NCBI RefSeq assembly: GCF_000367765.1
Contig: NZ_AORI01000008.1
Span: 1 to 51,568 of the forward strand
From: Metamycoplasma auris 15026
GTDB taxonomy: Bacteria > Bacillota_I > Bacilli_A > Mycoplasmatales > Metamycoplasmataceae
Length of the DNA stretch: 51,568 bases
Direction: 5' to 3'
Part shown: positions 34,765 through 44,709 of the stretch, piece by piece
Position numbering within the stretch: position 1 is the first letter of the stretch
How the letters are laid out: each line of letters starts with the position of its first letter
Notes under the pieces: generated by a model
Databases searched by the model: none
Told to the model about the DNA's origin: nothing
What the model saw: only the letters and a program-made list of their open reading frames with translations
Program-made: the position numbers and the translations under genes

Positions 34765-36060
34765 CTATTTAAATCTCGTTACATCAACATTCTCATTATT
34801 TAGCATAAAGTAGCTCTTATCTGCTACAGTAGGTTTACCATTTGATGCTGAAACACCTAATAGTCACAATTGACCAGATAGTGAACTACTCATTATTACT
34901 TGACTATATCCTTCTCATCCAAAGTGAGCTAGGCATTTATTTCCATTATCAAAATATCCATAAACAACAATTGCATGCCATCCTAATTCATTTTCAGCAA
35001 CTGGTATATGACCAAACACAATACAAGGTTTATCATCGTTGATTCATTTTCAAGGTTTTATCCAACCGGCAGATCTTCTTTGAACATATAACGGATATTT
35101 ATGTTTATCTTCATATTGAAAACTATTCATTACAGATACTAAATATGATGATGAAGTAAAAAATGCTTCTTTACCATGGTTAAATCAAAGATCAAAAGTC
35201 AATTTTTTGTTAAATTTTGGACCCGTAGGATATCCATACTTATCATTCAAAGGATTTGAAGTAGTTGGTTTAGTCATGTACTTTTCGAGTTGGTTTTGGC
35301 TAAATGTTTCTTGTGATAAAAATAACTGTCCATATTCTAATAAGAGAGCAATGGCTATATAATGGCATAACCCTCTATCATCTTTTGTGTAATTGAAATC
35401 TTCTGGAGGATAAGCATAACCAAAATTATCGTTTAAGGTTTTGAATCATCATGAATGTGAGACTTCCTTATCAGCTTTAATAATACGATCAGTAATTCTA
35501 TTATTTAGCGGAGCATATCCGGGAGAATGCCCTAAAGTCAACGGATGCATGTTGTTAGTATCACTTGTTAATTTATTTTTAACTTCAATTAATTTTTTAT
35601 TATTCAAAGTATCAGATATTTTTAGCTTGTTGTTAATTAGTTTAGTATATAGTTCATTACCATCTACAAAATCATATTCTTTTTTTATTTCAAAAAAATT
35701 ACCTTGGTATAAACCAAAAGAATAAATTTTAGTTTTATCAAGTTTACTTATTTTGTTTGATTTTTCATTTATATTAATAACCAATGATTCAAAATTTGTC
35801 AAAGAAAATACTGCCCAACCAATTGGCAAATATTCAACAAAAATCATTGGATTTCCAAATGTATCTTTAAAGAATTTAATTTTTTTAACTTTAAAATTAG
35901 TCTCCTTATCATATTTTAGTAATTCTAATTCTAAATATTTTATAAATTCCTTATTTTCAATATCAATATACTTCTCAATTATTTGTTTTTCATCAAGTGA
36001 AAAAAATTTATTATTTATTTTTTCAATAATTGCATTGTCATAATAATCAACATTGAACAT
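34765..36060 (-). CDS. Papain-like putative cysteine peptidase
   Basis: A 431-residue protein. The N-terminal 200 residues are a helical/strand region of unknown type. The C-terminal half is papain-like: Cys232 in RGLCHYIAIALLLEYGQ and His362 in GWHAIVVYGYF are 130 residues apart, near the 134 of papain, and AHFGWEGYS (about 379-387) occupies the place of the papain Asn-Ser-Trp-Gly. The usual Asn appears as His. It has no signal peptide. Mycoplasma CysP-type peptidases that cleave immunoglobulin have a similar layout; that role is not shown here. The membrane-protein gene at 33905 follows with an overlapping stop/ribosome site. Confidence 0.75.
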
Positions 36061-36584
36061 ATATTTATATTCCCTTTTTAATAATAATCATTCTTTTGCC
36101 TTAACAATTATTAAAAAGAAATGATTTCTATAAATTTCAGAAAGTTATATTAATTTGATATGCACATAAAAATTAATTTTTCATGCTCATATCTTAATAG
36201 CCAATATAAATATAATTTAACCTAATCAAGGAATTATTTCTTATTATTAAAGTGAAAGAATGTGTGAGAAATACATATATTTTATCTTGAAAGTTGCATT
36301 ATCAAACTTAAGTTCTTAACTATGCATTAATATACTAAATTTATGTATCTATACACACTTAATTATAACTTATTAATAAGTTATTATTCCAATTAAAAGT
36401 TAAGCCAAAATGTAAATAAGTGCTTTTCAAATTTAAAAAATATAAACATTTATTCAACACGAAATTAAAAGAAATCAATAATAGAGTATTTAAAATTGCG
36501 AGTTTAAAAAGTAACTAAAAAATATTGATAAATTCAGTTATTTTATTGATATTATTAAATTAGTAGAAAACAATAATTTTGAAA
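36061..36584. other. Gene-free region between peptidase and PAP2 copy B
   Basis: About 520 nt without a supportable gene, between divergent genes. It contains a perfect 20-bp palindrome ATAACTTATTAATAAGTTAT at 36365-36384, a possible operator. The last 40 nt before 36585 align with the 5' region of PAP2 copy A (TATTGATATTATTAA), so the duplication includes flanking DNA. Confidence 0.55.
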
Positions 36585-37745
36585 ATGAGTAACAATGTAA
36601 GATATAAATCTAAAAAGGAAAAAGACACAGTCTTTAATTTAGTATTTTTTAGTTTTCTTGCATTATTCTTTATTTCATTAATTAGTTTTATTATTTCAAG
36701 TCCATATTCAGGCGATTTAAAACTTGCTAAATTTTTTGAGCAAGCTTTTTTAAAATCTGAATTTGTCAGATATTGATCAGTTTTTATGGAAATTTCAGGT
36801 AATACGCTATTGGGTGTCTTTTTATTCTTTGTTGCGATGGTCATATTTGAAACTCTATTTTTAGTCAAAGCAAAAAATAGTAAGAAAAATCTTGGATCTC
36901 AATATCGATGAATACTAAATGCGGGTTACTTTATATATCCAATGATATTTATTTGTGTGCTATGTTATAAAGCATATATTGGAATAAAAACCGGTAACGG
37001 TTTTGGAAGCGAGGGAGATGCGATATATGCGACAAAATTTATATATCGTAAAGTAGCACTAATTTCAACTATATTTGTTCATCTTACATTATTTATTTGA
37101 GGTGGTTGATATTTACATTTTAAGTTTGCAAGATCACAAGATTTTTTAACAAACAAATATTGAGTTGAATCAATTAAATTTATTTTATTTAGTATCATCT
37201 CATACATTATTATTATCCTAGTAAAGGGACTTACATCAAGACCATATTATTACAATGTTATTTATGGAGATTTACTTGAAAGTGTTAAGCAAGAACATCC
37301 TGAATGAGTTAGTTATTACTTATCTCAAAATTGGGCAAAACATGGTTTTGATCTCGGAGATGGAAAATTTGCAGGAAATATACCGCTTGATATCCAACTT
37401 CCTTGGTATGTCATTAATGGGAAACCATTTAAACCAGATCCACAATTAAAATTCTTTGATAATTGAGTTGATTGAGCATTTCCTTCGGGACATGTAATTG
37501 CTACACTTAACATTGGACTTATATTTTTTTTCTTTCTATCAAATAATAAAACATTGAATTACAAAAAAATAATTTGAATAGTTGTGTATTTAATTTATTT
37601 TTGGTCAATGGCAATTGGTCTAATTGTTAATCGTGCACATTGAGTTAGCGATATTGCATTCTCTTTCCTTTGAGGGGCTCCGTTAGTTGCGATTGTATAT
37701 TATATAGGATTAAAAATCAAGAAAAAAGATGCAATGAAAATATAA
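36585..37745 (+). CDS. PAP2-family membrane phosphatase (copy B)
   Basis: A 386-residue paralogue of the gene at 12197, similar along its whole length (for example FVRYWSVFMEISGNTLLGVF and DLGDGKFAGNIPL). Active-site motifs KGLTSRP, PSGHVIATL and NRAHWVSD are intact. Several membrane helices are visible. It probably acts on lipid or prenyl phosphates at the membrane. The two copies are about 24 kb apart on opposite strands, so this is a dispersed duplication. Unlike copy A it has no long G run. No ribosome site is visible. Confidence 0.85.
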
Positions 37746-37794
37746 ATATTACTTGAATTTAGAATGTGTAGTTTTTATTCATTTAGCATTGAAT

Positions 37795-37862
37795 TTGATT
37801 GAATTAAATAATTATATTGGTCTATATTCAATAAATTTTTATAAACAATTTAATTCAATCAA
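37795..37862. repeat. 15-bp inverted repeat upstream of obg
   Basis: TTGATTGAATTAAAT (37795-37809) and its exact complement (37848-37862) with a 38-nt spacer. It could terminate the PAP2 transcript, although no T tract follows, or act as a binding site. The region 37746-38071 otherwise shows nothing clear. Confidence 0.5.
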
Positions 37863-38071
37863 TTTACTCAATTAGATTGTTTAGAATTCAGCATAAATAA
37901 GCATTTGAAATTAAATTGAATAATTAGTACAGTATAAAATTGAAAAGATTAAAATATATACTCAATATTTCCATAAATGCTTGGAAAAATACTAATTAAA
38001 AATTAAATTTTCAATGATTTTATTATAAATAACTTAATAACTTAAATATCCTTAAAAGAGCTATTTTTTGA

Positions 38072-38077
38072 TAAAAT
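38072..38077 (+). promoter_or_regulatory. -10 box of obg
   Basis: TAAAAT ending 7 nt before the ATG at 38085; no Shine-Dalgarno. Confidence 0.5.
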
Positions 38078-38084
38078 AAATCAC

Positions 38085-39356
38085 ATGAAATTTATTGATG
38101 AAGTTGATATCATAGCAATTGCAGGAAAAGGTGGTGATGGAATCATCAGTTTTCGTCGTGAAGCCAATGTGGATAAGGGTGGTCCAGATGGTGGTGACGG
38201 TGGTGATGGAGGATCAATTTACTTCCAAGGAGACTCTGGACAAAATACACTTTTAAGTTTCTATTATCAAAATAAGATCGTGGCTGAAAGCGGTCAAAAT
38301 GGAAAACCTAAAAATGCTTATGGTAGAGGAGGCGAAGACTTAATTGTAAAAGTTCCCCTTGGTACTTCTGTTTACAAAGATAATAAATTAATTGCTGATG
38401 TTATTAGTGAAGACTTATATCTAATTGCTAAAGGTGGCAAAGGTGGCAAAGGCAATTTAAGATTCAAATCATCAAGAAATACAGCGCCTAGAATATGTGA
38501 AAATGGTTTGCCCGGCGAAAAATTTAATTTGCATTTGACTTTAAAAGTTTTGGCTGATGTTGGGTTAATTGGCAAACCTAGTGCAGGAAAAAGTACAATT
38601 TTATCTTTGATTTCCAATGCAAAACCCAAAATAGCAGATTATGACTTTACTACATTAGTTCCTCAATTAGGATTGGTTAAATATTTTGAGAATAATTTTG
38701 TCATTGCCGATTTGCCAGGTTTAATTGAGAAGGCTTCAGAGGGTAGGGGATTAGGTATTCAGTTTTTAAAGCACATTGAACGTTGTCGCGTTATTTGTCA
38801 TGTTATTGATTTTGGAGATCCAAATAAGGATCCGATTTCGGATTTTGAAATTATTAATCATGAACTTAAAAGTTACAATCTTAAATTGGAATTACTTCCA
38901 CAAGTCGTTGTTGCTAATAAGTCAGATTTAGAAGCATTTGATCATCATATGAGTTTATTTAAAATAAAATATCCTGATATAAACTTAATTGTTAACTCAG
39001 CTTTTAATGATTCAAATATTGAAGAAATTAAGAAGCAACTTTGAAATACACTAAAAGATGCAAAAAATAATTTAATTGATAATATCGATGAAAATGAAGA
39101 TGTAGTTTTAATTCAACTGCAAAAAAATAAGATTGAAATTAAACAATTATCAAGTGATACATATGAAATTATTGGTGATGATGTATATGCAGTATATGAT
39201 AAAATTCCAGTTATTTCATTAGATAATCTTTGAAGATTTAATACAAAATTAAAGAATTTAGGAGTCTTTGAATTGATAAAAAACTCCAATATTAAAGATG
39301 GTGACACAATCAAAATCAAGGATTATGAATTTGTTTGAAATGAAGAAGATTTCTAG
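38085..39356 (+). CDS. obg: GTPase Obg (CgtA)
   Basis: A 423-residue ribosome-assembly and stress GTPase. The glycine-rich Obg fold is residues 1-160 (GKGGDGIISFRREANVDKGGPDGGDGGDGG), the G domain has GKPSAGKST as G1, DLPGLIE as G3 and ANKSD as G4, and a C-terminal OCT domain (SSDTYEIIGDDVYAVYDK and following) is present. TGA at 39042 and later is Trp. Monocistronic by spacing. Confidence 0.96.
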
Positions 39357-39465
39357 AAATAAAAAAAATAATATTTTTATATCTTTTTTATGAAAACATA
39401 TATAATTTTTTAATGCTTAAAGTGCTTAAGCAGATTAAATAAGTTAAATTAAAAATTAAAAGTGT

Positions 39466-39542
39466 GGAGAAGTAGCTCAGCTTGGTAGAGCACTTGACTT
39501 GGGCTCAAGCGGTCGCAGGTTCGAATCCTGTCTTCTTCACCA
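39466..39542 (+). tRNA. tRNA-Pro (anticodon TGG)
   Basis: Acceptor GGAGAAG/CTTCTTC with a G-U pair, anticodon stem CTTGA/TCAAG and loop CTTGGGC giving TGG; encoded CCA. First of eight closely spaced tRNAs. Confidence 0.95.
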
Positions 39543-39547
39543 TTTAT

Positions 39548-39624
39548 GGGGGGGTAGCTCACCTGGCCAGAGCGCCTGCCTTGCACGCAGGAGGTAGAGG
39601 GTTCGAGTCCCTTCCTCTCCACCA
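39548..39624 (+). tRNA. tRNA-Ala (anticodon TGC)
   Basis: Acceptor of seven G residues pairs with CCTCTCC; anticodon stem CCTGC/GCAGG, loop CTTGCAC giving TGC; encoded CCA. Confidence 0.95.
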
Positions 39625-39628
39625 TTAT

Positions 39629-39705
39629 GGCACTGTAGCTCAGTTGGTTAGAGCATCCGGTTCATACCCGGAAGGTCAAGAGTTCGAATCTCTTCGGTGC
39701 TACCA
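39629..39705 (+). tRNA. tRNA-Met (anticodon CAT, elongator)
   Basis: Anticodon stem TCCGG/CCGGA with loop TTCATAC giving CAT. It is called elongator Met rather than Ile from its position, matching the Pro-Ala-Met-Ile-Ser-fMet-Asp-Phe order of Bacillus clusters. The alternative is tRNA-Ile(CAT). Confidence 0.85.
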
Positions 39706-39735
39706 TATGTGCATCGGCTCAATCGGGAATGTTTT

Positions 39736-39811
39736 GGACCCATAGCTCAATGGTTAGAGCAACCGGCTCATAACCGGTCGGTTACAGGTTCGAGTCCTGT
39801 TGGGTCCACCA
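39736..39811 (+). tRNA. tRNA with CAT anticodon, probably Ile (lysidine-modified)
   Basis: Acceptor GGACCCA/TGGGTCC, anticodon stem ACCGG/CCGGT and loop CTCATAA giving CAT. Taken as the AUA-reading tRNA-Ile2 by its place in the conserved cluster order; it would need TilS for lysidine at C34. An elongator Met assignment cannot be excluded. Confidence 0.75.
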
Positions 39812-39813
39812 AT

Positions 39814-39904
39814 GGGCAATTACCCAAGAGGCTGAAGGGAGCAGTCTTGAAAACTGCCAGGGGCTTCACGGCCCGCGGGGGTTCAAATCCCTCATTGCCC
39901 GCCA
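39814..39904 (+). tRNA. tRNA-Ser (anticodon TGA)
   Basis: Class II tRNA of 91 nt with a long variable arm; anticodon loop CTTGAAA gives TGA. The acceptor GGGCAAT/ATTGCCC equals that of the two tRNA-Ser genes at 23.7-24.0 kb. Confidence 0.96.
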
Positions 39905-39910
39905 TTATAT

Positions 39911-39985
39911 CGCGGAGTAGAGCAGAGGCAGCTCGTTGGGCTCATAACCCAAAGGACGTTGGTTCGATTCCAACCTCCGCAACCA
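39911..39985 (+). tRNA. Initiator tRNA-fMet (anticodon CAT)
   Basis: The first acceptor pair is a C1-A72 mismatch and the anticodon stem ends in three G-C pairs (TTGGG/CCCAA), both hallmarks of initiator tRNA. Loop CTCATAA gives CAT; encoded CCA. Confidence 0.95.
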
Positions 39986-39986
39986 C

Positions 39987-40063
39987 GGTCCAGTGGTAAA
40001 GTGGTTTAATACGCTTCCCTGTCACGGAAGAGATCGCGGGTTCAATTCCCGTCTGGACCGCCA
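39987..40063 (+). tRNA. tRNA-Asp (anticodon GTC)
   Basis: Acceptor GGTCCAG/CTGGACC; anticodon stem CTTCC/GGAAG with loop CTGTCAC giving GTC; encoded CCA. Starts 1 nt after the fMet gene. Confidence 0.95.
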
Positions 40064-40068
40064 TTATT

Positions 40069-40144
40069 GGCTCTGTAGCTCAGTTGGTAGAGCAACGGAC
40101 TGAAGCTCCGTGTGTCGCTGGTTCGATTCCTGCCGGAGCCACCA
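40069..40144 (+). tRNA. tRNA-Phe (anticodon GAA)
   Basis: Anticodon stem ACGGA/TCCGT with loop CTGAAGC giving GAA; encoded CCA. Last gene of the cluster. Confidence 0.95.
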
Positions 40145-40161
40145 TTTCAGAAATGACAAAG

Positions 40162-40184
40162 AAACACCTCTGGTGTTTTTTATT
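40162..40184 (+). terminator. Intrinsic terminator of the tRNA cluster
   Basis: AAACACC and GGTGTTT form a 7-bp stem with a 3-nt loop, followed by a T run. Confidence 0.85.
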
Positions 40185-40222
40185 TTATTTAAAATAAATA
40201 AGATAACAAAATACCTAAATGC

Positions 40223-40228
40223 TATAAT
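40223..40228 (+). promoter_or_regulatory. -10 box of the PQ-loop gene
   Basis: TATAAT ending 8 nt before the ATG at 40237; no Shine-Dalgarno, so probably leaderless. Confidence 0.55.
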
Positions 40229-40236
40229 AATTATTT

Positions 40237-41019
40237 ATGATATTAGATATATTTATTCAAATATTTGGAGCCGCAGGAGCTATTTTTACAATCTCACTCG
40301 GCATTCCCCAGTTAATCCGACTACTAAAAAATAAGAAAGCAGAGAACATTAATTATTATTCATTTTGAATCTTTTTTGTTGGCATTGTAATTTGAATTAT
40401 TTATGGCGTATTTACACCAAATGAAGATGGTTGATATGTATTTTTAGCTAATTTAATTTGTGGAATTATTTTTTCATTCACAATTTATTATACTTATGCA
40501 TACAACAAAGAAATTACTAAAAAGCAACTAAGAATTGCAACAATTTTTATTGTTTTAATTGATTTATTAATTGCTGCCTTTTTAGCTGTTTTTATAGTTT
40601 TAGTAATCCAAAAAATTCAAACAAAAATGTTTTATCCAAAAGAAAACAACAAAATTGCTACCTTTAGTAAAAATGCTTCAATTATTATTGGACTAATTAC
40701 ACCAGCTCTTACAGCATTAGCATTTTTACCACAATTAATTAAAGGCTTTATGACTAAAAATTTCCATGGTTTAAGTCCTTGAATGCCATTTTTATTCATT
40801 CTAAACTGTTTATCATGAATGCTATTTTTTACTTTGGTTGTTATCAAAGCAAAAAATCCGAAAGCTGATTTAGAAGAAAGTAAATCGATAATAAATGCAG
40901 CAATTGGTGCTTTAATATGACAGAGTTTAGCTGTTATTTTATACACAGTGCAATTTGCTTTTATTATGGTACATGAGAAAAAATTAAAAAAAGAGCAATT
41001 TATTATTAAAGAAGCATAA
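40237..41019 (+). CDS. PQ-loop repeat membrane protein
   Basis: A 260-residue membrane protein with two PQ-loop repeats: [21 protein letters not shown] (about 18-38) and [20 protein letters not shown] (about 165-184). Each repeat belongs to a three-helix bundle, giving about seven helices in all, as in the SWEET/cystinosin-type transporter families. A solute (sugar or amino acid) transporter is likely, substrate unknown. All Trp codons are TGA. Convergent with the gene at 41059. Confidence 0.85.
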
Positions 41020-41060
41020 AAAATGCCTAAATCATGCGTTGATTTTAAGGGCATTTTTTT
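41018..41060. terminator. Terminator between the PQ-loop and YigZ-like genes
   Basis: AAAAATGCC pairs with GGGCATTTTT, and an inner TAAATCA/TGATTTTA stem continues it; a T run follows. It overlaps both stop codons. Confidence 0.8.
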
Positions 41061-41403
41061 ATTTAATAATTAATTTGGCTGCATTTAAATAAGCTCTTAA
41101 AAGATTGCTTTTTCCTAACTCAATACCGCCATAATAGCGAATGACAACTAACATTTTATTATAGATTTTTTTAGATTCTAATAGACTATATAAAGGTATC
41201 CCAGCTACACCTTTAGGTTCAGAATCATCACTATATCCATTAATTGTAATTTTTTCATTTTTAATAATATAAGCATAAACAATATGTCTTGCTTTTTTAT
41301 TTTCATTTCAAAGTTTTTTAAGAATTTCTTTTGTTTCTTCTTTATCTTTAATATCAATTAAAAGCGGAATAAATTTTGATTTTTTAATCTCTAGGAAATC
41401 CAT
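41059..41403 (-). CDS. YigZ/IMPACT-family protein
   Basis: A 114-residue protein matching the N-terminal domain of the YigZ/IMPACT (UPF0029) family: ARHIVYAYII, GYSDDSEPKGVAGIPLYSLL and VVIRYYGGIELGKSNLLRAY. The second domain of full-length YigZ (about 200 residues) is absent, which is usual in mycoplasmas. It is thought to act in translation or its regulation; the exact role is unknown. Diverges from the rluD-like gene with only 31 nt between the starts. Confidence 0.85.
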
Positions 41404-41434
41404 TTTATCAATTATTATATATAATATTTAAACT
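41404..41434. promoter_or_regulatory. Compact divergent promoter region
   Basis: Only 31 nt separate the two start codons. TATAAT at 41420-41425 ends 9 nt before the rluD-like ATG. The -10 of the divergent gene must lie in the same short stretch or inside the other gene, so the two promoters overlap. Confidence 0.5.
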
Positions 41435-42337
41435 ATGTTGAGACTAATTGCTACTTGTTCTGAAAGAATCGATAAATATATATCTTCAAATTCCAATATT
41501 TCAAGAAATGACATTCAGCAACTTATTTCTGAAGGCGCTGTTTTTGTTAATCAAAGAAAAATTAACAAAAACAAATTTATTCTTAAAGAAGGCGATGAAA
41601 TTGAAATAAAAAAAGTTATTGATAAACAAATTAATTTAAAAGAACAAGAAATCCCCCTTGATATTGTTTTTGAAAATGATGATTATTTAGTAATAAATAA
41701 ACCTTCTGGCTTAGTAGTACACCCCGCCCCAGGGCATAAAGAAAATACGTTAGTTAATGGACTAATGTATCATTTCAAAAACAATTTAAGTAATGTTAAT
41801 GGTCTTTTAAGACTTGGCATTATTCATCGGATTGATAAAGATACAAGTGGCCTTTTAATCGTAGCAAAAAACAATGAAACACATAACTATTTTGCTTCAC
41901 TGCTAAAAGAGCACAAAATTAATCGAAGCTATATTGTCATTGTTGATGGCAAAATTCCAAATAAAAAAATTCATATTGACTTACCTATAGGAAGGGATAT
42001 AAATAACCGCCAAAAATTTGCAGTTACTGAAACAAATTCCAAAAATGCCTTTACTGCTATTGAAGTTTTAGATTATTTAAAAATCAATAACAAAGATAAA
42101 ACTTTAATTAAATGTCAACTAAAAACAGGGAGAACTCACCAAATTAGAGTGCACTTAAACTACATTGGACACCCAGTTTATGGAGACCCTGTTTATAATA
42201 AAAAAATTGATGACTTTAATCAAAGATTACATGCATATTCATTAGAGTTTATAGATAATAAAAATATACAAAGAAAATTTGAAATTCCGCTTCCTTCCAT
42301 TATGGCAAATGAAATTGAAGCAAATAAAATGAAATAA
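41435..42337 (+). CDS. RluA-family pseudouridine synthase (RluD type)
   Basis: A 300-residue enzyme. An N-terminal S4 RNA-binding domain (ERIDKYISSNSNISRNDIQQLI) precedes the catalytic domain. HRIDKDTSGLLIVAK (about 132-146) holds the catalytic Asp, and LKTGRTHQIRVHLNYIGHPVYGDP is the second motif. It probably modifies 23S rRNA helix 69, like RluD, but specificity in the family cannot be read from the sequence. Leaderless by its -10 position. Confidence 0.92.
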   Translation: MLRLIATCSERIDKYISSNSNISRNDIQQLISEGAVFVNQRKINKNKFILKEGDEIEIKKVIDKQINLKEQEIPLDIVFENDDYLVINKPSGLVVHPAPGHKENTLVNGLMYHFKNNLSNVNGLLRLGIIHRIDKDTSGLLIVAKNNETHNYFASLLKEHKINRSYIVIVDGKIPNKKIHIDLPIGRDINNRQKFAVTETNSKNAFTAIEVLDYLKINNKDKTLIKCQLKTGRTHQIRVHLNYIGHPVYGDPVYNKKIDDFNQRLHAYSLEFIDNKNIQRKFEIPLPSIMANEIEANKMK

Positions 42338-42351
42338 TAATCATATATAAT

Positions 42352-42383
42352 TTATAGATATTTAAATTAATAGTATCTATAAT
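42352..42383 (+). promoter_or_regulatory. Inverted repeat and -10 box before the 42424 gene
   Basis: TTATAGATA (42352-42360) and TATCTATAA (42374-42382) are perfect complements, and the second arm overlaps TATAAT (42378-42383). It may be an operator or a weak terminator of the previous gene. A strong AAGGAGG precedes the ATG at 42424. Confidence 0.5.
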
Positions 42384-42423
42384 ACTATGGTTTAAATTAG
42401 ATATTAAAATCAAGGAGGTTTTA

Positions 42424-43437
42424 ATGAGGGATATTGATATAACTAAATATGCAACTCCAGAAGAGTTATATGATGACCAAAGAAAAAGATTCAATATGTG
42501 ATGAATTTTGTTTTCAACTTTTTTAGGAATTCTATGCATTCTTTTATTTAGTATGTTTATTGAATTCGCTTTAAGAAAAGAACATTATATTCTACATTAC
42601 ACTGAAGCTATTTCATCATCACAAAATAATGGCTCAAATGCTATTGATTTTAGCAGCCAAGCATCAATATTTTATACACGGAAATTTGCTTTTGCAATTG
42701 TCACTGTTTTAATTTCTCTTGGTATGTTTATTTGACATATGGTCTCTTATATTTTTGCAATTAAGAAAAAAGATTTTAGTAAATACTCACCTTGATTATC
42801 TACTTTATATACTTTTATTATTACTTTTGTGCTTATCAATTTTTTCTTTTCAATTGGTAGTTTCTTTAATTTTCCAAGTTGGGATTTAAATCGAATTTTA
42901 AACTTTGTTTTTACAATAATCTTACCAATTGGTTACTTTGTTTTCTATTGACCATGTTCAAAAATTATGCGTATGTTTAAATATTTAAGAGCACAACAAC
43001 AACTAAAAGAATTAGGTTTAAATGGCAACCCATTTGCAATGTTTCCAACTATGTTTGACCAAAATAATTCCCAAACAGTTAATAATGAAAAAATGTCTGA
43101 AAATTCTTCAGATGCAACTGAAAATAATCCTAGTTTGACTGAGACTGCAGCTGCAAAGCCCCAAATTGATTACAAGTCGCAACTTGAAACTCTTAATGAT
43201 AAACAGTTGCTAATTATGGCACAGAAATTAAATATTTTTGGTGCCTCTGAATTAAGCAGAAATGATTTAATTGAAAAAATTGTCTTAATTTTCCAAAGCA
43301 ATGACAATAAAAAATCTTCGGATGCATCGAAAAATAAAGAAATCTCTGAAACTAAATCTGACGATCAAATTGAGCAAAAAAATGAAGATTCTAAGCCAAC
43401 GTCAGACACCGAAGATAACAATTTAGAACCAAATTAA
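42424..43437 (+). CDS. Four-TM membrane protein with C-terminal SAP/Rho-N-like motif
   Basis: A 337-residue protein. About four membrane segments (near 25-50, 89-114, 125-148 and 160-178) are followed by a cytoplasmic tail with a low-complexity Asn/Ser/Glu region. Within the tail, LETLNDKQLLIMAQKLNIFGASELSRNDLIEKIVLIF (split here only by spacing) looks like a SAP/HeH or Rho-N helix-turn-helix unit that binds nucleic acids. A membrane protein that touches DNA or RNA would be unusual; this is an inference. It heads a run of three envelope genes. ATG with AAGGAGG upstream. Confidence 0.65.
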
Positions 43438-43496
43438 AAAAAGATTAAACAATCTTAAAATCCTTTTTAGTTATTTTTATGTAAGGAGAAAAAAAT

Positions 43497-44684
43497 ATGG
43501 AATATAGTCTACTAGCAGAAGCAACTAATGCTGCTACAGCAACAAAAGCCCCCAAGCCTTCCAATTCATTTTTAATATATTCGCTTATTTTAACAATTTT
43601 ATTAATTGTCAATATTTATTTCATGATTAAATTCTTTATTAATTACAAAAGAAATATTGATAAAACAAAAAAAACTCTGAATGAATATTTAGTAAAAAAA
43701 TATATGCAAGGAATGAATCTTAAAAGTAACGGATTTTTTAATATGTTATTTATAGGTTCTCTTATTCTTGCCCAAATAATTATTTCATCAATTTCCCTTG
43801 CTAGAGTTTATAGTGATCTTAAAATTAGTAACATAAATGAAAAATATTTAGGCGCATTTTATTTAACTTTAGTTACTGGAATCTTGTTATTAGTATCTTT
43901 AATATTTGGTCAAATTATTATTTTTTATGTGAAATTCAACTATCCACAATATAAACAAAAAAGCAAAGATATTGAAGCTGAATTAGTTTCCTTAAAAGAA
44001 TTTAAAAATGAAGAATTAAACGTAAATTATCCAAAAGAAATCAAAATTGATTTTGATAAACTAAAAAGTGATAATGTGCTTTTATCTAATATCCTAAGTC
44101 GTTGAATGCAATTCTATAATAAAATGAATGAACAAGAAATTATAACTAAAAAAAATAAAGAAGAAAATCTTCTTAAACCAGTTTATTCATCCAAAAAACA
44201 ATATGATTTATTTTTAAATCAGCTATTTAAAATTAATTACTTTAAAGAAACTTTTGAAGAAATTAATAAGAAAGAAGAGCTTAGAGCAAAAATGCTTGAA
44301 GAAATTGAAACTAAAAAAACTAAAGAAGAAAATTCACAAGAAGAAAAAATTCAAAATGAAGTTGCTTGAATGAAAGAAATGGATGATAAATCTAAACTTC
44401 TAAAAGAAGAAAAAGAGACACCAGCCATGACCAAAGAAGAATTTAAAAAGAATTATGATGAATATGTTGCTATGAGCCGTTCAATGGATCCAATATACCA
44501 ATCTTCCCAAAAAAATTCTTGACTATTCTATCGTGATGCTGAAATTGAAGATCTCTTTTATAATGTAACAACAACTATTCATTATTCATATGACAATGAA
44601 GAAGTTGTTAATGAAAAAGAACTTTCTTTATTCTTAGAAGAATACAAAAATCATTTAATTTCTAAATTTCTTTTAACTAGATAA
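43497..44684 (+). CDS. Membrane protein with long charged C-terminus, unknown function
   Basis: A 395-residue protein: three hydrophobic segments (about 25-47, 80-105 and 118-146) and then about 250 residues rich in Lys/Glu, likely coiled-coil and cytoplasmic. I recognise no family. TAAGGAG precedes the ATG. Two TGA Trp codons lie at 44103 and 44367. It follows the 42424 gene by 59 nt and precedes a lipoprotein, suggesting one envelope-associated operon. Confidence 0.7.
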
Positions 44685-44709
44685 AAATAAAACCTATAAA
44701 GGTTTAATC

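Noticed and set aside
39482-40334. Reading frames over the tRNA cluster
   Set aside because: They coincide with tRNA genes and have no family match or ribosome site.
40632-41054. Minus-strand frame of 140 codons
   Set aside because: It is antisense to the PQ-loop gene, which has a clear family match.
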